A DNA stretch of 64,000 nt from contig NZ_CP136651.1 in the NCBI RefSeq assembly GCF_036784765.1, positions 2,232,001 through 2,296,000 on the forward strand, written 5' to 3'. The stretch comes from Novosphingobium sp. ZN18A2 (GTDB lineage Bacteria > Pseudomonadota > Alphaproteobacteria > Sphingomonadales > Sphingomonadaceae). The notes beneath the pieces were generated by a model. That model saw nothing but the letters and a program-made list of their open reading frames with translations. It ran no database searches and was not told the origin of the DNA. This document shows positions 48,647 through 57,219 of the stretch, in pieces; position 1 is the first letter of the stretch, and every line of letters begins with the position of its first letter. Made by a program: the position numbers and the translations under genes.

Positions 48647-49707
48647 TTGCGCGAAAATCCGTCCTGTCCGATCAATTTGCCCAGCGATTGGGCGGTGAAG
48701 TCAACGATGGGGACGACGCGGGCATAATTCAACCGCGTAGGGCCGATCACGCCCACTACCCCCACCACGCGTCCGTCCGCGTCGCGCCAGGGCGACGCGA
48801 CCACGGACGAGCCGGAAAGCGAGAACAAACGGTTCTCGCTGCCGATGAAAATACGCGTCGACTGCGCTTCGCGTGCCGCTTCCAGCACCCCGGCGATGGC
48901 CTGCGCGTTTTCCAGTTCGTCCAGCAACTGGCGCACCCGCTCGATATCGCCAAGCGCGCTTTCGTCAAGCAGGTTCGCCTGCCCGCGCACCACCAGCACC
49001 GGGCGGTCCGCCGCGTCGACGCTCCATACCGCAAGCCCGCGCTCCACAAGGTCGGCGCTTGCCGCATCCAGCGCGCTGCGGCCCGACGAGATTTCCTTGC
49101 GCACCAGCGCGGCCGCCTCGCCCAGCGTGCGGCCCATCAGCCGCGCGGTCAGGTAATTGCCCGCCTCTTCCAGCGCGGAGGGCGGAACGGCGGCGGGCAG
49201 GTCGATCACCCGGTTTTCCACCGCGCCGTCCTCACCAACCAGAACGGCAAGCGCGCGCGCGGGGCCAAGCGGGACGAACGCGATCTGCGACAGGCGCTGT
49301 TCGCGCCGCGGCACCATGACCACGCCCGCCCCCGCCGAAAGTTCGGACAGGGCGGACGATGCAGCGGCAAGCGCCGCCTCGATCGAGCCGCCCTCTGCCA
49401 GCCCGCGCTCTATCTGCGCGCGTTCGGCAGCAGACGGTTCGGCCACTTGCATGATCCCGTCCACGAACAGCCGCAGCCCCACCTCGGTCGGCATCCGCCC
49501 GGCGCTGGTGTGCGGCGCGGCGAGAAGCCCCGCATCCTGCAACTCTTGCAGGACGGAACGGATCGAGGCGGGCGAAAGATTCACCCCGCCCGGACCCGCC
49601 AGCGTTTTCGAGCCGACCGGGTGACCGCTGGCAATATAGCCTTCGACCACAAGCCGAAAAATATCGCGGGCGCGGTCTGACAGGTCGGAGATGGGCGGCG
49701 TGGGCAT
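48643..49707 (-). CDS. hrcA: Heat-inducible transcription repressor HrcA
   Basis: Repressor of class I heat-shock genes that binds CIRCE elements. It has 354 residues: N-terminal winged helix ([20 protein letters not shown] and [19 protein letters not shown]), then GAF-like and inserted domains ([40 protein letters not shown]). The ATG at 49707 opens [16 protein letters not shown] candidate promoter lies so close that the transcript might be leaderless. No CIRCE element was found before dnaK or here. groESL, its usual target, is outside the window. Confidence 0.95.
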   Translation of the reverse strand: MPTPPISDLSDRARDIFRLVVEGYIASGHPVGSKTLAGPGGVNLSPASIRSVLQELQDAGLLAAPHTSAGRMPTEVGLRLFVDGIMQVAEPSAAERAQIERGLAEGGSIEAALAAASSALSELSAGAGVVMVPRREQRLSQIAFVPLGPARALAVLVGEDGAVENRVIDLPAAVPPSALEEAGNYLTARLMGRTLGEAAALVRKEISSGRSALDAASADLVERGLAVWSVDAADRPVLVVRGQANLLDESALGDIERVRQLLDELENAQAIAGVLEAAREAQSTRIFIGSENRLFSLSGSSVVASPWRDADGRVVGVVGVIGPTRLNYARVVPIVDFTAQSLGKLIGQDGFSRK

Positions 49708-49714
49708 GACGGAC

Positions 49715-49742
49715 AATCTAGAGTGCACTCTTGCAGGCTCAA
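49715..49742 (-). promoter_or_regulatory. Candidate hrcA promoter with an overlapping palindrome
   Basis: On the minus strand TTGAGC (plus 49737-49742), 16 bases, then TAGATT (plus 49715-49720). The palindrome AGAGTGCACTCT (49720-49731) lies between them. Only 7 bases separate the -10 element from the hrcA ATG. Confidence 0.4.
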
Positions 49743-49785
49743 GGCCATTGCGCCAAACGGCAGGCAAACTGCAAGAGGACATTCC

Positions 49786-50499
49786 ATGCGACCTTCCGGC
49801 CGTGCACCCGACGAGATGCGCGCGATTTCGATCGAGACCAACTTCACCAAGCACGCCGAAGGCTCTGTGCTGATCGGCTTCGGCGACACGCGCGTGCTGG
49901 TCACCGCGAGCGTTGAAGAACGCCTGCCGCCGTGGCTGCGCGGCAAGGGCGAAGGCTGGGTGACGGCCGAATACTCGATGCTGCCGCGCGCCACGCACAC
50001 GCGTGGTAGCCGCGAGGCGGCGAAGGGCAAGCAGTCGGGACGAACGCAGGAAATCCAGCGGCTTATCGGCCGTTCCCTGCGCGCCGTCACCGACCTCAAG
50101 AAGCTCGGCGAGCGCCAGATCACGCTCGATTGCGACGTGATCCAGGCCGACGGCGGCACGCGCACCGCCTCGATCTCGGGCGCGTGGGTCGCGCTGCGGC
50201 TCGCGGTTCAGGGGCTGCTCGAATCGGGTGCGATCAGCGAAGATCCGCTGACCGAGAAGGTCGCGGCGATTTCGTGCGGCATCCATCAGGGCACGCCGGT
50301 GCTCGACCTCGATTATATCGAAGACTCCTCGGCCGATGCCGACGCGAACTTCGTGCTGATCGAAGGTGGCAAGATCGCAGAAGTGCAGGCGACCGCCGAA
50401 GGCGCAACTTACGACGAGGAAGGTCTGCTGCGCCTGCTGCGCCTCGCCCGCATGGGCTGCGACCGCATCTTCGAAGCGCAGGAAAAGGCGGTCCGGTGA
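49786..50499 (+). CDS. rph: Ribonuclease PH
   Basis: Phosphorolytic 3'-5' exonuclease that trims tRNA 3' ends. It has 237 residues with [32 protein letters not shown], and [20 protein letters not shown], the family's phosphate-binding and catalytic segments (Arg/Asp pairs). AGAGGA lies 6 bases upstream of the ATG. Its stop overlaps the rdgB start (GTGA). It is divergent from hrcA. Confidence 0.97.
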   Translation: MRPSGRAPDEMRAISIETNFTKHAEGSVLIGFGDTRVLVTASVEERLPPWLRGKGEGWVTAEYSMLPRATHTRGSREAAKGKQSGRTQEIQRLIGRSLRAVTDLKKLGERQITLDCDVIQADGGTRTASISGAWVALRLAVQGLLESGAISEDPLTEKVAAISCGIHQGTPVLDLDYIEDSSADADANFVLIEGGKIAEVQATAEGATYDEEGLLRLLRLARMGCDRIFEAQEKAVR

Positions 50500-51125
50500 C
50501 GCGCAGGCTGGGCGGCGAGACGCTGGTTATCGCCACGCACAATTCGGGCAAGCTGAAGGAAATCCAGGCGCTGCTGGAACCTTACGGGATCAAGTGCATC
50601 TCGGCCGGGTCACTCGGCCTGCCCGAGCCGCCCGAAACCGGCACGACATTTACCGAAAACGCGCTGATCAAGGCGCGCGCGGCGACGGAGGCGGCGCAAT
50701 TGCCCGCGTTGGCGGACGATTCGGGCCTGTGCGTCGATGCGCTGGGCGGCGCGCCGGGCGTCTATACCGCCGACTGGGCCGAAGCTGCGCGGTTCGAGGG
50801 CGGACCGGGGCGTGACTGGTACATGGCGATGGGCAAGGTGGAAGGAAAGCTTCAGCACCTGGGGACGGATACGCCGCGCGGTTGCCATTTCGCCTGCGTG
50901 CTGGCCATCGCCTGGCCCGACGGCGAATGGACCGCCTATGAAGGCCGCGCCCAAGGCACCCTAACCTGGCCGCCGCGCGGCACGCTGGGCTTTGGCTATG
51001 ATCCGGTATTCGTGCCGCTGGGCGATACGCGCACGTTTGCCGAACTGGACCCCGCCGAAAAGCACGCCATCAGCCACCGCGCCGATGCGTTTGCGAAACT
51101 GGTGGCGGACCAGTTCGAAGCCTAG
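50496..51125 (+). CDS. rdgB: RdgB/HAM1-family non-canonical purine NTP pyrophosphatase
   Basis: Hydrolyses dITP/ITP and XTP to clean the nucleotide pool. It has 209 residues with [51 protein letters not shown] and [11 protein letters not shown] chose the GTG start (50496) overlapping the rph stop by 4 bases, which suits translational coupling. It is followed by a 281-bp region containing an 84-bp repeat element. Confidence 0.93.
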   Translation: MTRRLGGETLVIATHNSGKLKEIQALLEPYGIKCISAGSLGLPEPPETGTTFTENALIKARAATEAAQLPALADDSGLCVDALGGAPGVYTADWAEAARFEGGPGRDWYMAMGKVEGKLQHLGTDTPRGCHFACVLAIAWPDGEWTAYEGRAQGTLTWPPRGTLGFGYDPVFVPLGDTRTFAELDPAEKHAISHRADAFAKLVADQFEA

Positions 51126-51213
51126 GCGGCGAGCAATGAACGGCCGGTTTCACGCGAGGCAGGGCCAGTAACAGGCGCTCTGGGCATTACGACGTTGCGG
51201 ACCGGGCGCATGT

Positions 51214-51297
51214 GCCCACCCCACTGCGACTAGCACCGCCTTCGGTGGCGCAAGTCTCGCTCTCCTCCCGCTTGCGGGAGGGGTTGGGGGTGGGCCA
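51214..51297 (-). repeat. 84-bp structured intergenic repeat, copy 1
   Basis: Its reverse complement matches the copy at 54092-54175 at 78 of 84 positions. It contains a CCTCCCGC/GCGGGAGG hairpin and a second small hairpin in the CACCG/CGGTG part. Like copy 2, it lies between convergent genes. It occupies most of the gene-free part between rdgB and the CAP-domain gene; I see no other signal there. Confidence 0.8.
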
Positions 51298-51406
51298 GCG
51301 CAACGCCCGCTCTCCCGCATTTCGGCCAGCCCAAAGGCGTCGCACGATTCCCGATGGCGCGAACAGTCATTCATACCGGCGAACGACCAACGCCCCGCAA
51401 AAAACG

Positions 51407-51937
51407 TCAGGGAACGGCTACCCCGACCGTGTTTCCGGCGGGCCAGTAGCGGCAGACGAGGAAATCGTCGCGCGCATTGTGCGCCACCGCGCAGCCCACT
51501 TCCTTCGTGCCGGGCCAGATCAGCTGCGTGTAATGCCCCACGTCTTCCCATCGGCCCGTATCGGAAACGCCGGGGAACGTCCCGCGCACGAAGTGCTGTC
51601 GTTCGTTCACGAAGGCGCCGACCATGAAATCGGCATCGTAGCGGCCCGCCGCGCCCATCCACAGGTTTTCGCCCGCGCCGTGGCGTTCGGACCAGCTGGC
51701 GTGGACCATGCGCCCCTGCCGCGCGAGCACTTGCGCCCAGCCTTCGGCCTGCTGCGCCAGCTTGTGGCTCCACGAAAGGCGCGCAATGCCCAGCCGATCC
51801 CGCTCCAGATTGTGTTGCGCCAGCAGTTCGCGCGCAAAGCGGTTCGGCCCCGCGGCCTGCTGCGCCGTGGCCGATTGGCCCGTCAATGCAAGTGCGACGG
51901 CAGCGCCCAGCACCGCCAATACCCGTCCCGTCTTCAT
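51407..51937 (-). CDS. Secreted CAP-domain (SCP/PR-1-like) protein
   Basis: A 176-residue protein with a Sec signal peptide (MKTGRVLAVLGAAVALALTG). The CAP domain has the HNLERDRLGIARLSWSHKLA motif, a GAGENLW segment and HYTQLIWPGTKEVGCAVA, the family signatures. Function of bacterial CAP proteins is diverse, including proteolysis and lipid binding. I chose the ATG at 51937, with AAGG upstream; an in-frame ATG at 51955 would add six residues. It is inserted in reverse between rdgB and hemW, an order that is otherwise tightly packed. Confidence 0.85.
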   Translation of the reverse strand: MKTGRVLAVLGAAVALALTGQSATAQQAAGPNRFARELLAQHNLERDRLGIARLSWSHKLAQQAEGWAQVLARQGRMVHASWSERHGAGENLWMGAAGRYDADFMVGAFVNERQHFVRGTFPGVSDTGRWEDVGHYTQLIWPGTKEVGCAVAHNARDDFLVCRYWPAGNTVGVAVP

Positions 51938-51984
51938 GGCCGTGTACCTTGACATTCAGGGCTTAACAGTCGCTGAAAGGAGGC

Positions 51985-53139
51985 ATGGCACTGGCGCTCT
52001 ACATCCACTGGCCGTTCTGCCTGAAGAAGTGCCCCTATTGCGACTTCAACAGCCACGTGCGCGACGGGGTGGATGTGGCCGCCTGGCAGGCCGCGCTGCT
52101 GGCGGACATGGCGCACGAGGCGCGCGAAGCCGCGCAAGGCCAAACGATCGGATCGATCTTCTTCGGCGGCGGCACGCCTTCGCTGATGCCGCCCGCGCTG
52201 GTTTCGGCATTGATCGAGGCAGCGGGCAGGCACTGGCAGCTTGCCGACGACGTGGAAATCACGCTGGAAGCCAATCCCTCTTCCGTGGAGGCGGCAAACT
52301 TCGCGGCGCTGGCATCCGCGGGGGTCAACCGCGTCTCGCTGGGCGTGCAGGCGCTGGACAACGAGACGCTGCAATTTCTGGGGCGTTTGCACGACGTCGA
52401 TGAAGCCCTGGCCGCGCTGGACGTGGCGCAACGCCACTTCGCGCGCGTCAGTTTTGACCTGATATATGCGCGTCCCGGCCAGCGGGCGGACCAGTGGGAG
52501 GCCGAACTGCGCCGCGCGCTGTCCTTCGGCACCGGACACCTTTCGCTCTACCAGTTGACGATAGAGCCGGGCACGCGCTTTGCCACGCTGGTGCGCGAAG
52601 GCAGGTTCGCGCCGCTGGAAGACGATCCCGCCGCAGACCTTTTCGCCCTCACCCGCGCGATCGCGGCCGACGCCGGCCTGCCCGCCTATGAAACGAGCAA
52701 CCACGCCCGCCCCGGTGAGGAAAGCCGCCATAACCTTACTTATTGGCGCTATGGCGACTATCTGGGCATCGGCCCCGGCGCACACGGGCGGCGCGGACAG
52801 GTGGCCACCGTGCGTCACAAGAAACCCGAAAACTATCTGGCCGCCATCGCCCGGCAGGACCACGGCATTGCCGAGGCACGCGCGCTTTCGCGCCCCGAAC
52901 AGGCGAGCGAAGCGCTGCTGATGGGACTGCGCCTTGCCGAAGGCATAGAGCCGGCCGCCCTCGCCGCGCGCTTCGGCCTTTCACCGGACCAGATGCTCGA
53001 CGCCGAAAAGGTCGCCTTCCATCGCAACCTCGGCCTGCTGCGGCAGGACGGCGGCCGGCTGGCAGTGACAGAGGCGGGCGCGCCTCTGCTGGAAGCACTG
53101 CTGGGCGAGATCGTGCCCGCCGGACTGGTTGCGGCATGA
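51985..53139 (+). CDS. hemW: Radical SAM heme chaperone HemW / coproporphyrinogen dehydrogenase-like
   Basis: A 384-residue radical SAM protein with the cluster motif FCLKKCPYCDF (Cys12, Cys16, Cys19). It has the hallmark GGGTPSLMPPALV and the C-terminal HemW domain. HemW proteins insert heme into target proteins and do not act as the oxygen-independent coproporphyrinogen oxidase HemN, whose extra Cys is absent in the CxxxCxxC motif. Start at 51985; GGAGG lies about 5 bases upstream. The stop overlaps xerC by 4 bases. Confidence 0.9.
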   Translation: MALALYIHWPFCLKKCPYCDFNSHVRDGVDVAAWQAALLADMAHEAREAAQGQTIGSIFFGGGTPSLMPPALVSALIEAAGRHWQLADDVEITLEANPSSVEAANFAALASAGVNRVSLGVQALDNETLQFLGRLHDVDEALAALDVAQRHFARVSFDLIYARPGQRADQWEAELRRALSFGTGHLSLYQLTIEPGTRFATLVREGRFAPLEDDPAADLFALTRAIAADAGLPAYETSNHARPGEESRHNLTYWRYGDYLGIGPGAHGRRGQVATVRHKKPENYLAAIARQDHGIAEARALSRPEQASEALLMGLRLAEGIEPAALAARFGLSPDQMLDAEKVAFHRNLGLLRQDGGRLAVTEAGAPLLEALLGEIVPAGLVAA

Positions 53140-54035
53140 CGCGGGCCGACATCCTTCAGGCGTGGCACGATTACCTTGCGCTGTCGCGTCGCCGCTCTCC
53201 CCACACGGTGCGGGCCTATGGCGCAACGGCGGCGCGGCTGCTCGATACGCTGGGCGAGGATGCAAGCTGGGCTTCGCTTGCAAGGCTGGATGCCGCCGCC
53301 CTGCGCAACCACCTTGCCGCGCGCCGCGCAGAAGGAATCGGCAACGTATCCGCCGCGCGCGAACTGTCGGCGCTGAAAGCCTTCATCGCCTTCGCCCGCG
53401 AACAGGCGGGGGAGCTTGAACCGTCCGCGCCGCGCCTGCGCGGCCCGCGCAACAAGAAGGGGCTGCCGCGCCCGGTGACGCCCGACGAGGCGGTAAACCT
53501 TGCCGCGTCGGTGGCCGAACTGGCGGACGAGGAATGGATCGCATCGCGCGATCGGGCGGTCCTGCTACTGCTCTATGGCGCGGGGATGCGCATTGCAGAG
53601 GCGCTGGCGCTTCCCGCGTCGACGCTGCCACTGGGCGAATCGTTGACGATCACCGGCAAGGGCGGACGCCAGCGCGTCGTCGCGCTGTTGCCGCTGGTGC
53701 GCAAGGCGGTGGAAGACTATGCGGCGAAGTGCCCGTGGCCGCTGGCGAAGGACGAGCCGCTGTTTCGTGGCGCCAAGGGCGGGCCGCTTTCGCAAGGCAT
53801 GGTGCAAAAGGCGATGGCGCGCGCGCGCCAGCTTCTGGGACTGCCCCCCACAGCCACACCGCACGCGCTGCGCCATTCGTTCGCAACGCACCTGCTGGGC
53901 GCGGGCGCCGACCTGCGCAGTCTGCAGGAACTGCTGGGCCACGCGAGCCTGAGTTCAACGCAGATCTATACCAGAGTGGACGCGGCGACGCTGCTGGATG
54001 TCTATAGAAACGCGCATCCACGGGAGCGGGATTAG
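53136..54035 (+). CDS. xerC: Tyrosine recombinase XerC
   Basis: Site-specific recombinase that with XerD resolves chromosome dimers at dif. It has 299 residues: N-terminal core-binding domain, then the catalytic domain with Arg in GAGMRIAEAL, Lys in TGKGGRQR, His and Arg in HALRHSFATHL, His in LLGHASLSSTQ and nucleophile Tyr in QIYTRV. The usual family length is about 300. The ATG overlaps the hemW stop by 4 bases, so it is translationally coupled. XerD-type versus XerC-type assignment is by context and length. Confidence 0.85.
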   Translation: MTRADILQAWHDYLALSRRRSPHTVRAYGATAARLLDTLGEDASWASLARLDAAALRNHLAARRAEGIGNVSAARELSALKAFIAFAREQAGELEPSAPRLRGPRNKKGLPRPVTPDEAVNLAASVAELADEEWIASRDRAVLLLLYGAGMRIAEALALPASTLPLGESLTITGKGGRQRVVALLPLVRKAVEDYAAKCPWPLAKDEPLFRGAKGGPLSQGMVQKAMARARQLLGLPPTATPHALRHSFATHLLGAGADLRSLQELLGHASLSSTQIYTRVDAATLLDVYRNAHPRERD

Positions 54036-54070
54036 AGCGTTTTCCGATCATTGCCTTCTGCGATCCGGCG

Positions 54071-54239
54071 TTCCGGATACGACACATGCGATGGCCCACC
54101 CCCAACCCCTCCCGCATGCGGGAGGGGAGCGAGACTTGTGCCGCCGCAGGCGGTGCTAGTCGCAGCGGGGTGGGCAATTGCGCGACAGCAGCTTGCCACT
54201 CCATTCGCACCGTTCGCGAAAATTGTCGCGTATCCGGAA
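54071..54239. repeat. Flanking inverted repeat around copy 2 of the structured element
   Basis: TTCCGGATACG at 54071-54081 and CGTATCCGGAA at 54229-54239 are exact reverse complements (11 bp) that bracket the 84-bp repeat between the convergent xerC and NTF2-like genes. The bracket is absent from the other copy. Confidence 0.55.
54092..54175 (+). repeat. 84-bp structured intergenic repeat, copy 2
   Basis: Matches copy 1 (51214-51297, reverse strand) at 78 of 84 positions. The CCTCCCGCA/TGCGGGAGG hairpin is an 18-bp perfect palindrome here, and CCGCC-GCA-GGCGG forms a second hairpin. It lies between xerC and the convergent NTF2-like gene, as copy 1 lies between another convergent pair. It fills most of the 241-bp gap. 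Confidence 0.8.
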
Positions 54240-54276
54240 ACCCGCCACTTGGTCCGAAGCGCGCCCCGGCCCTCAC

Positions 54277-54780
54277 CTAATCCCGCTTGATCACCAGCGA
54301 TGCGGGCCGCTTCCTGGGCACCCAGTCGCCCTTGCCGGGGAACTTTTCCAGCACCGCGCCGTCCCACAGGCGGATGGTGCGGGCCTTGAAACGCCACTGG
54401 CCGTCTGCGCCTTTCACCGCGTGGTCTTCGTACCAGCCGGTGAAGCGCAGCACGTATGGCGGCTCGCCCTCGCACTCGGTCACGAAGGCGAAGCTGCGCA
54501 TCTTTACCGAACCGTCGGCCTGCACATCGTATTGCGTCTGCGTCACGTGGTGCTGGCGACCGGGGAAGCCCGGCGCGTTGAAATAGTGCTTTGCAAGACC
54601 CCGGATGCCTTCGTGCCCTTCCCACACATCGGGGTCTTCGAACACTTCCTCGATCATCAGCGCGTCTTCGGTGAAGCACTTCAGCAGCGCCTCCGTATCG
54701 CCGGTGTCGAGCGACCAGCCATAGGCGGCGATCAGGTCTTGCAGCGCGAAACGGTCATCGGCGGAAAGCGGCGTGGTCAC
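54277..54780 (-). CDS. NTF2-like/SnoaL-like protein
   Basis: A 167-residue alpha+beta-barrel protein of the NTF2/SnoaL family: DRFALQDLIAAYGWSLDTGD and CFTEDALMIEEVFEDPDVWE mark the fold, and RFTGWYEDHAVKGADGQWRF the following strands. Relatives include hydroxylase beta-subunit-like and small-molecule isomerase proteins. The start is GTG at 54780, 10 bp after the cytochrome stop. It closes the flavocytochrome operon and may handle its product. Confidence 0.75.
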   Translation of the reverse strand: MTTPLSADDRFALQDLIAAYGWSLDTGDTEALLKCFTEDALMIEEVFEDPDVWEGHEGIRGLAKHYFNAPGFPGRQHHVTQTQYDVQADGSVKMRSFAFVTECEGEPPYVLRFTGWYEDHAVKGADGQWRFKARTIRLWDGAVLEKFPGKGDWVPRKRPASLVIKRD

Positions 54781-54790
54781 GGTTGTGCCC

Positions 54791-55180
54791 TCACTTCTTC
54801 GGGTTGTTGCGCGTAAGGTAGTGGACGATGCTGTCCAGTTCCCCGTCGCTCACTTCGGCGCGGGTGATCGCGGGCATGCCCATGATGCCGTTTCGAACCA
54901 CCGCGCGGATATAACCGCCGTCAAGGTCCGTGCGGTTGGCAAGCAGCGCCTTGTCCGGCCCGCGTGTCTTCATCAGCGAAAGCGTGCCGAAACCCATCTT
55001 GAGGTGGCAATAGCCACAACGGGCCAGGAACTCCGCCTCGTCCGGGCTTTTCGCCTCCGCCGCATAGACGGGGAAATCGGCGCGCGCCTTGGCCGTGGGA
55101 TCGACCGGCTTCCGGGCCAGCGCGGCACCGCCCGCGGTCAGCGCGGCGATTGCCAGGGAAAGCGTTGCGATGGTCTTCAT
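54791..55180 (-). CDS. Periplasmic c-type cytochrome subunit
   Basis: A 129-residue protein with a signal peptide (MKTIATLSLAIAALTAGGAA) and one heme-binding motif CGYCH, with distal Met in the NGIMGMPAIT segment. The single-heme size and the 4-base overlap with the flavoprotein gene (ATGA) fit the cytochrome subunit of a p-cresol-methylhydroxylase-type enzyme, which takes electrons from the flavin. Confidence 0.85.
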   Translation of the reverse strand: MKTIATLSLAIAALTAGGAALARKPVDPTAKARADFPVYAAEAKSPDEAEFLARCGYCHLKMGFGTLSLMKTRGPDKALLANRTDLDGGYIRAVVRNGIMGMPAITRAEVSDGELDSIVHYLTRNNPKK

Positions 55181-56748
55181 GCCGTCCTCCCCGCGCGCAG
55201 GCGCTGCGGCCAGATGCCGTTCTTGCCCGGCGCGATGATGCCGTTGGGGTCAAGCGTGTCCTTCACCGCCTCGTTCAGCCGCATCAGCGCGCCGCCGTTG
55301 TAATCGTAGGTTTTGGAAACCGCGTCCATGAAGTCGATATGCGTGCGGTACTCGCCGTAACCCTCTGCCCGCGCGTCGGCGATCATCTGGACGAACAGGT
55401 CATGCGCCTTCGTCGTCATCGTCTCGTCGTCACGGTCGTAGATGATCATGTTGACGTTGGAGATGTGGCGGTGGCCGACGGTGAAGCTGGAATAATAGTC
55501 CAGCCCCGCCGCCTCGAAGCGTTTCTTGCGGCGCAGGAATGCCTCCCACGCCAGCTTGCCCGAAGGCGGCATGATCGGCGAGAAGCCGATGTGGCCGCCG
55601 CGCCCGCCCATCCAGTTCACCACCGCCAGCGGCAGCACGAAGGGCTTGCCCGCCGCCACCGCGAATTCCTCGCGCGGCTCACCGGCGTGCAGCGGCTTCC
55701 ACGGGATCGGCTCTGCCAGCTTGTCCTTGAACGCGGCGTCGATCAGCGCCTTCTTGGCCAGCGCCACCGGCTCGTCGCCATAAACGGAGATGTGGAAGGT
55801 CCACCAGCCGACGTTGAACTTCTTCTGGATCTTTTCCGCGATGTCGTCAGGGATCGGTCCGGGACCGTCATACCAGTCGGCCCGCGTGGTCATCGCGCTG
55901 GCATCGTGCAGGTAATTGCCGAACACCACGTTGTGATCGACCACGCCCGTAAGCCGCAGCTTGGCCAGGACGTCCATCGCCCAGACGATGTCTTCCATCT
56001 TGGGCAGGTTGACGAGCGCGTGGAACGAAAGCTCCGGTTCGGGCATCATCCACATGTTGGCCTTCGTCACGATGCCGAAGTTCGATTGCGCGAACATCTG
56101 GTCCCAGCTCGGCCCGAACCCGTATTGATAGTTCGCCCAGGCCTTGTTGCCATCCATCGCGCCAAGCCCGGTGCGCACCAGTTTGCCGTCCGGCATCACC
56201 ACTTCCAGCCCGCACAGCTTGCTGGTGTTATCGCCATAGGGCGTATAGCCGATACCGCGTTCCAGCGCGTTGCCGACCAGCGATCCCCAGCCGTTGGCGG
56301 GCACGGACATCCACAGCGGGATATTGTTCGCCGTCAGGTGCTGGTCCATCTGGTAGAAACCGACGCCCGGCTCGATCGTGCAATGCGCGAACTGCGTATC
56401 CACATCGAGAATCCGGTTCATCCGCGTCATGTCGACAATCGCGGTTCCGGCCATCACCGGGGCGGCCGCGCCATAACCCAGGTTCTTGCCGCGCGCGACC
56501 GGCCAGAGCGGCAGCTTGTGCCGGTTGGCAATGCCGACGATCGCCTGCACTTCCTCGACAGAGGTTGGCGCCAGCGCGCCGCAGGATTCGTGGTCCAGCC
56601 CGCTGCCCAGGGCATAGGGATCGAGATAGGTTTGCCGGTCGAGCCGGGAATCCAGAACCTTGGCGTCGCCAAGCTCGCTACGCAGCTCGGCCATCGCCTT
56701 GTCATAGGACGCGCGGTCCAATCCGGGCGGCAGGGGGGCATCGCTCAT
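55177..56748 (-). CDS. FAD-linked oxidase, p-cresol methylhydroxylase/vanillyl-alcohol oxidase type
   Basis: A 523-residue flavoprotein of the VAO/PCMH family that oxidises the para side chain of phenols to an alcohol, aldehyde or alkene. N-terminal FAD-binding PP-loop region (LPLWPVARGKNLGYGAAAPV, residues about 77-96), and the C-terminal substrate domain with EYRTHIDFMD, the Tyr-Arg pair equivalent to Tyr503/Arg504 of vanillyl-alcohol oxidase. It overlaps the cytochrome gene, the normal gene order of flavocytochrome methylhydroxylases. The ATG at 56748 has GGAGAG upstream. The aromatic substrate is unknown. Confidence 0.87.
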   Translation of the reverse strand: MSDAPLPPGLDRASYDKAMAELRSELGDAKVLDSRLDRQTYLDPYALGSGLDHESCGALAPTSVEEVQAIVGIANRHKLPLWPVARGKNLGYGAAAPVMAGTAIVDMTRMNRILDVDTQFAHCTIEPGVGFYQMDQHLTANNIPLWMSVPANGWGSLVGNALERGIGYTPYGDNTSKLCGLEVVMPDGKLVRTGLGAMDGNKAWANYQYGFGPSWDQMFAQSNFGIVTKANMWMMPEPELSFHALVNLPKMEDIVWAMDVLAKLRLTGVVDHNVVFGNYLHDASAMTTRADWYDGPGPIPDDIAEKIQKKFNVGWWTFHISVYGDEPVALAKKALIDAAFKDKLAEPIPWKPLHAGEPREEFAVAAGKPFVLPLAVVNWMGGRGGHIGFSPIMPPSGKLAWEAFLRRKKRFEAAGLDYYSSFTVGHRHISNVNMIIYDRDDETMTTKAHDLFVQMIADARAEGYGEYRTHIDFMDAVSKTYDYNGGALMRLNEAVKDTLDPNGIIAPGKNGIWPQRLRAGRTA

Positions 56749-56803
56749 CAAGGCTCTCCTCTGGCGCGGCGTCATCGGTGCGCCGTCCCCATTGCATCTA
56801 TCG

Positions 56804-56815
56804 TAACGATCGTTA
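56804..56815. promoter_or_regulatory. Palindromic operator candidate in the divergent promoter
   Basis: TAACGATCGTTA is a perfect 12-bp palindrome in the 108-bp gap between the divergent flavoprotein and Tat-signal genes. A TetR-type repressor site is likely. No regulator gene is adjacent. Confidence 0.55.
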
Positions 56816-56856
56816 TAGTCAACCCCGCAACACAGATCGAGAGGATGGGATCAGGC

Positions 56857-57219
56857 ATGGAACTGGCGCGACGCGAATTCATCGTGGCAGGCGGAATGGC
56901 CGCCGGGGCGATGGCGGCCCTTGGCCCCACCGCGGCCAGGGCGGCAGATCAATTCATTCCGGTGGCAATATTCGATCCGGCCCGCCCGGCCTCGAAGGCC
57001 ATTGCCCGCGCGCAAGCCGGTCCCGGGACGCGCCTGGTGCCGTTGAAGGGCGATTCGGTGCGTTTCTGGCACGCTGAACTGGCGGGCCATCGCGGCCCCG
57101 TTTCCGGCTGCACGACCTGGGCAGACCTTGTCGTCCTGCGCGGCATAGCCGCCGAACAGGGCCTGCGCTTGCGCGCCGAAAAGCGCCGGGACACGCTGTT
57201 TACATGGGTGTTGGGCTGA
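56857..57219 (+). CDS. Small Tat-signal protein, unknown function
   Basis: A 120-residue protein with a twin-arginine signal (MELARREFIVAGGMAAGAMA, with RREFI), so it is exported folded and may carry a cofactor or partner. The mature part is about 90 residues with CTTWADLVVLRGIAAEQGL. I do not recognise a family. An ATG at 56845 is in frame and sits right against GAGAGG; the chosen one at 56857 opens the Tat motif. The DUF3237 gene overlaps its stop by one base (TGATG). It may be an accessory protein of the phenol-oxidising cluster across the divergent promoter. Confidence 0.65.
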   Translation: MELARREFIVAGGMAAGAMAALGPTAARAADQFIPVAIFDPARPASKAIARAQAGPGTRLVPLKGDSVRFWHAELAGHRGPVSGCTTWADLVVLRGIAAEQGLRLRAEKRRDTLFTWVLG

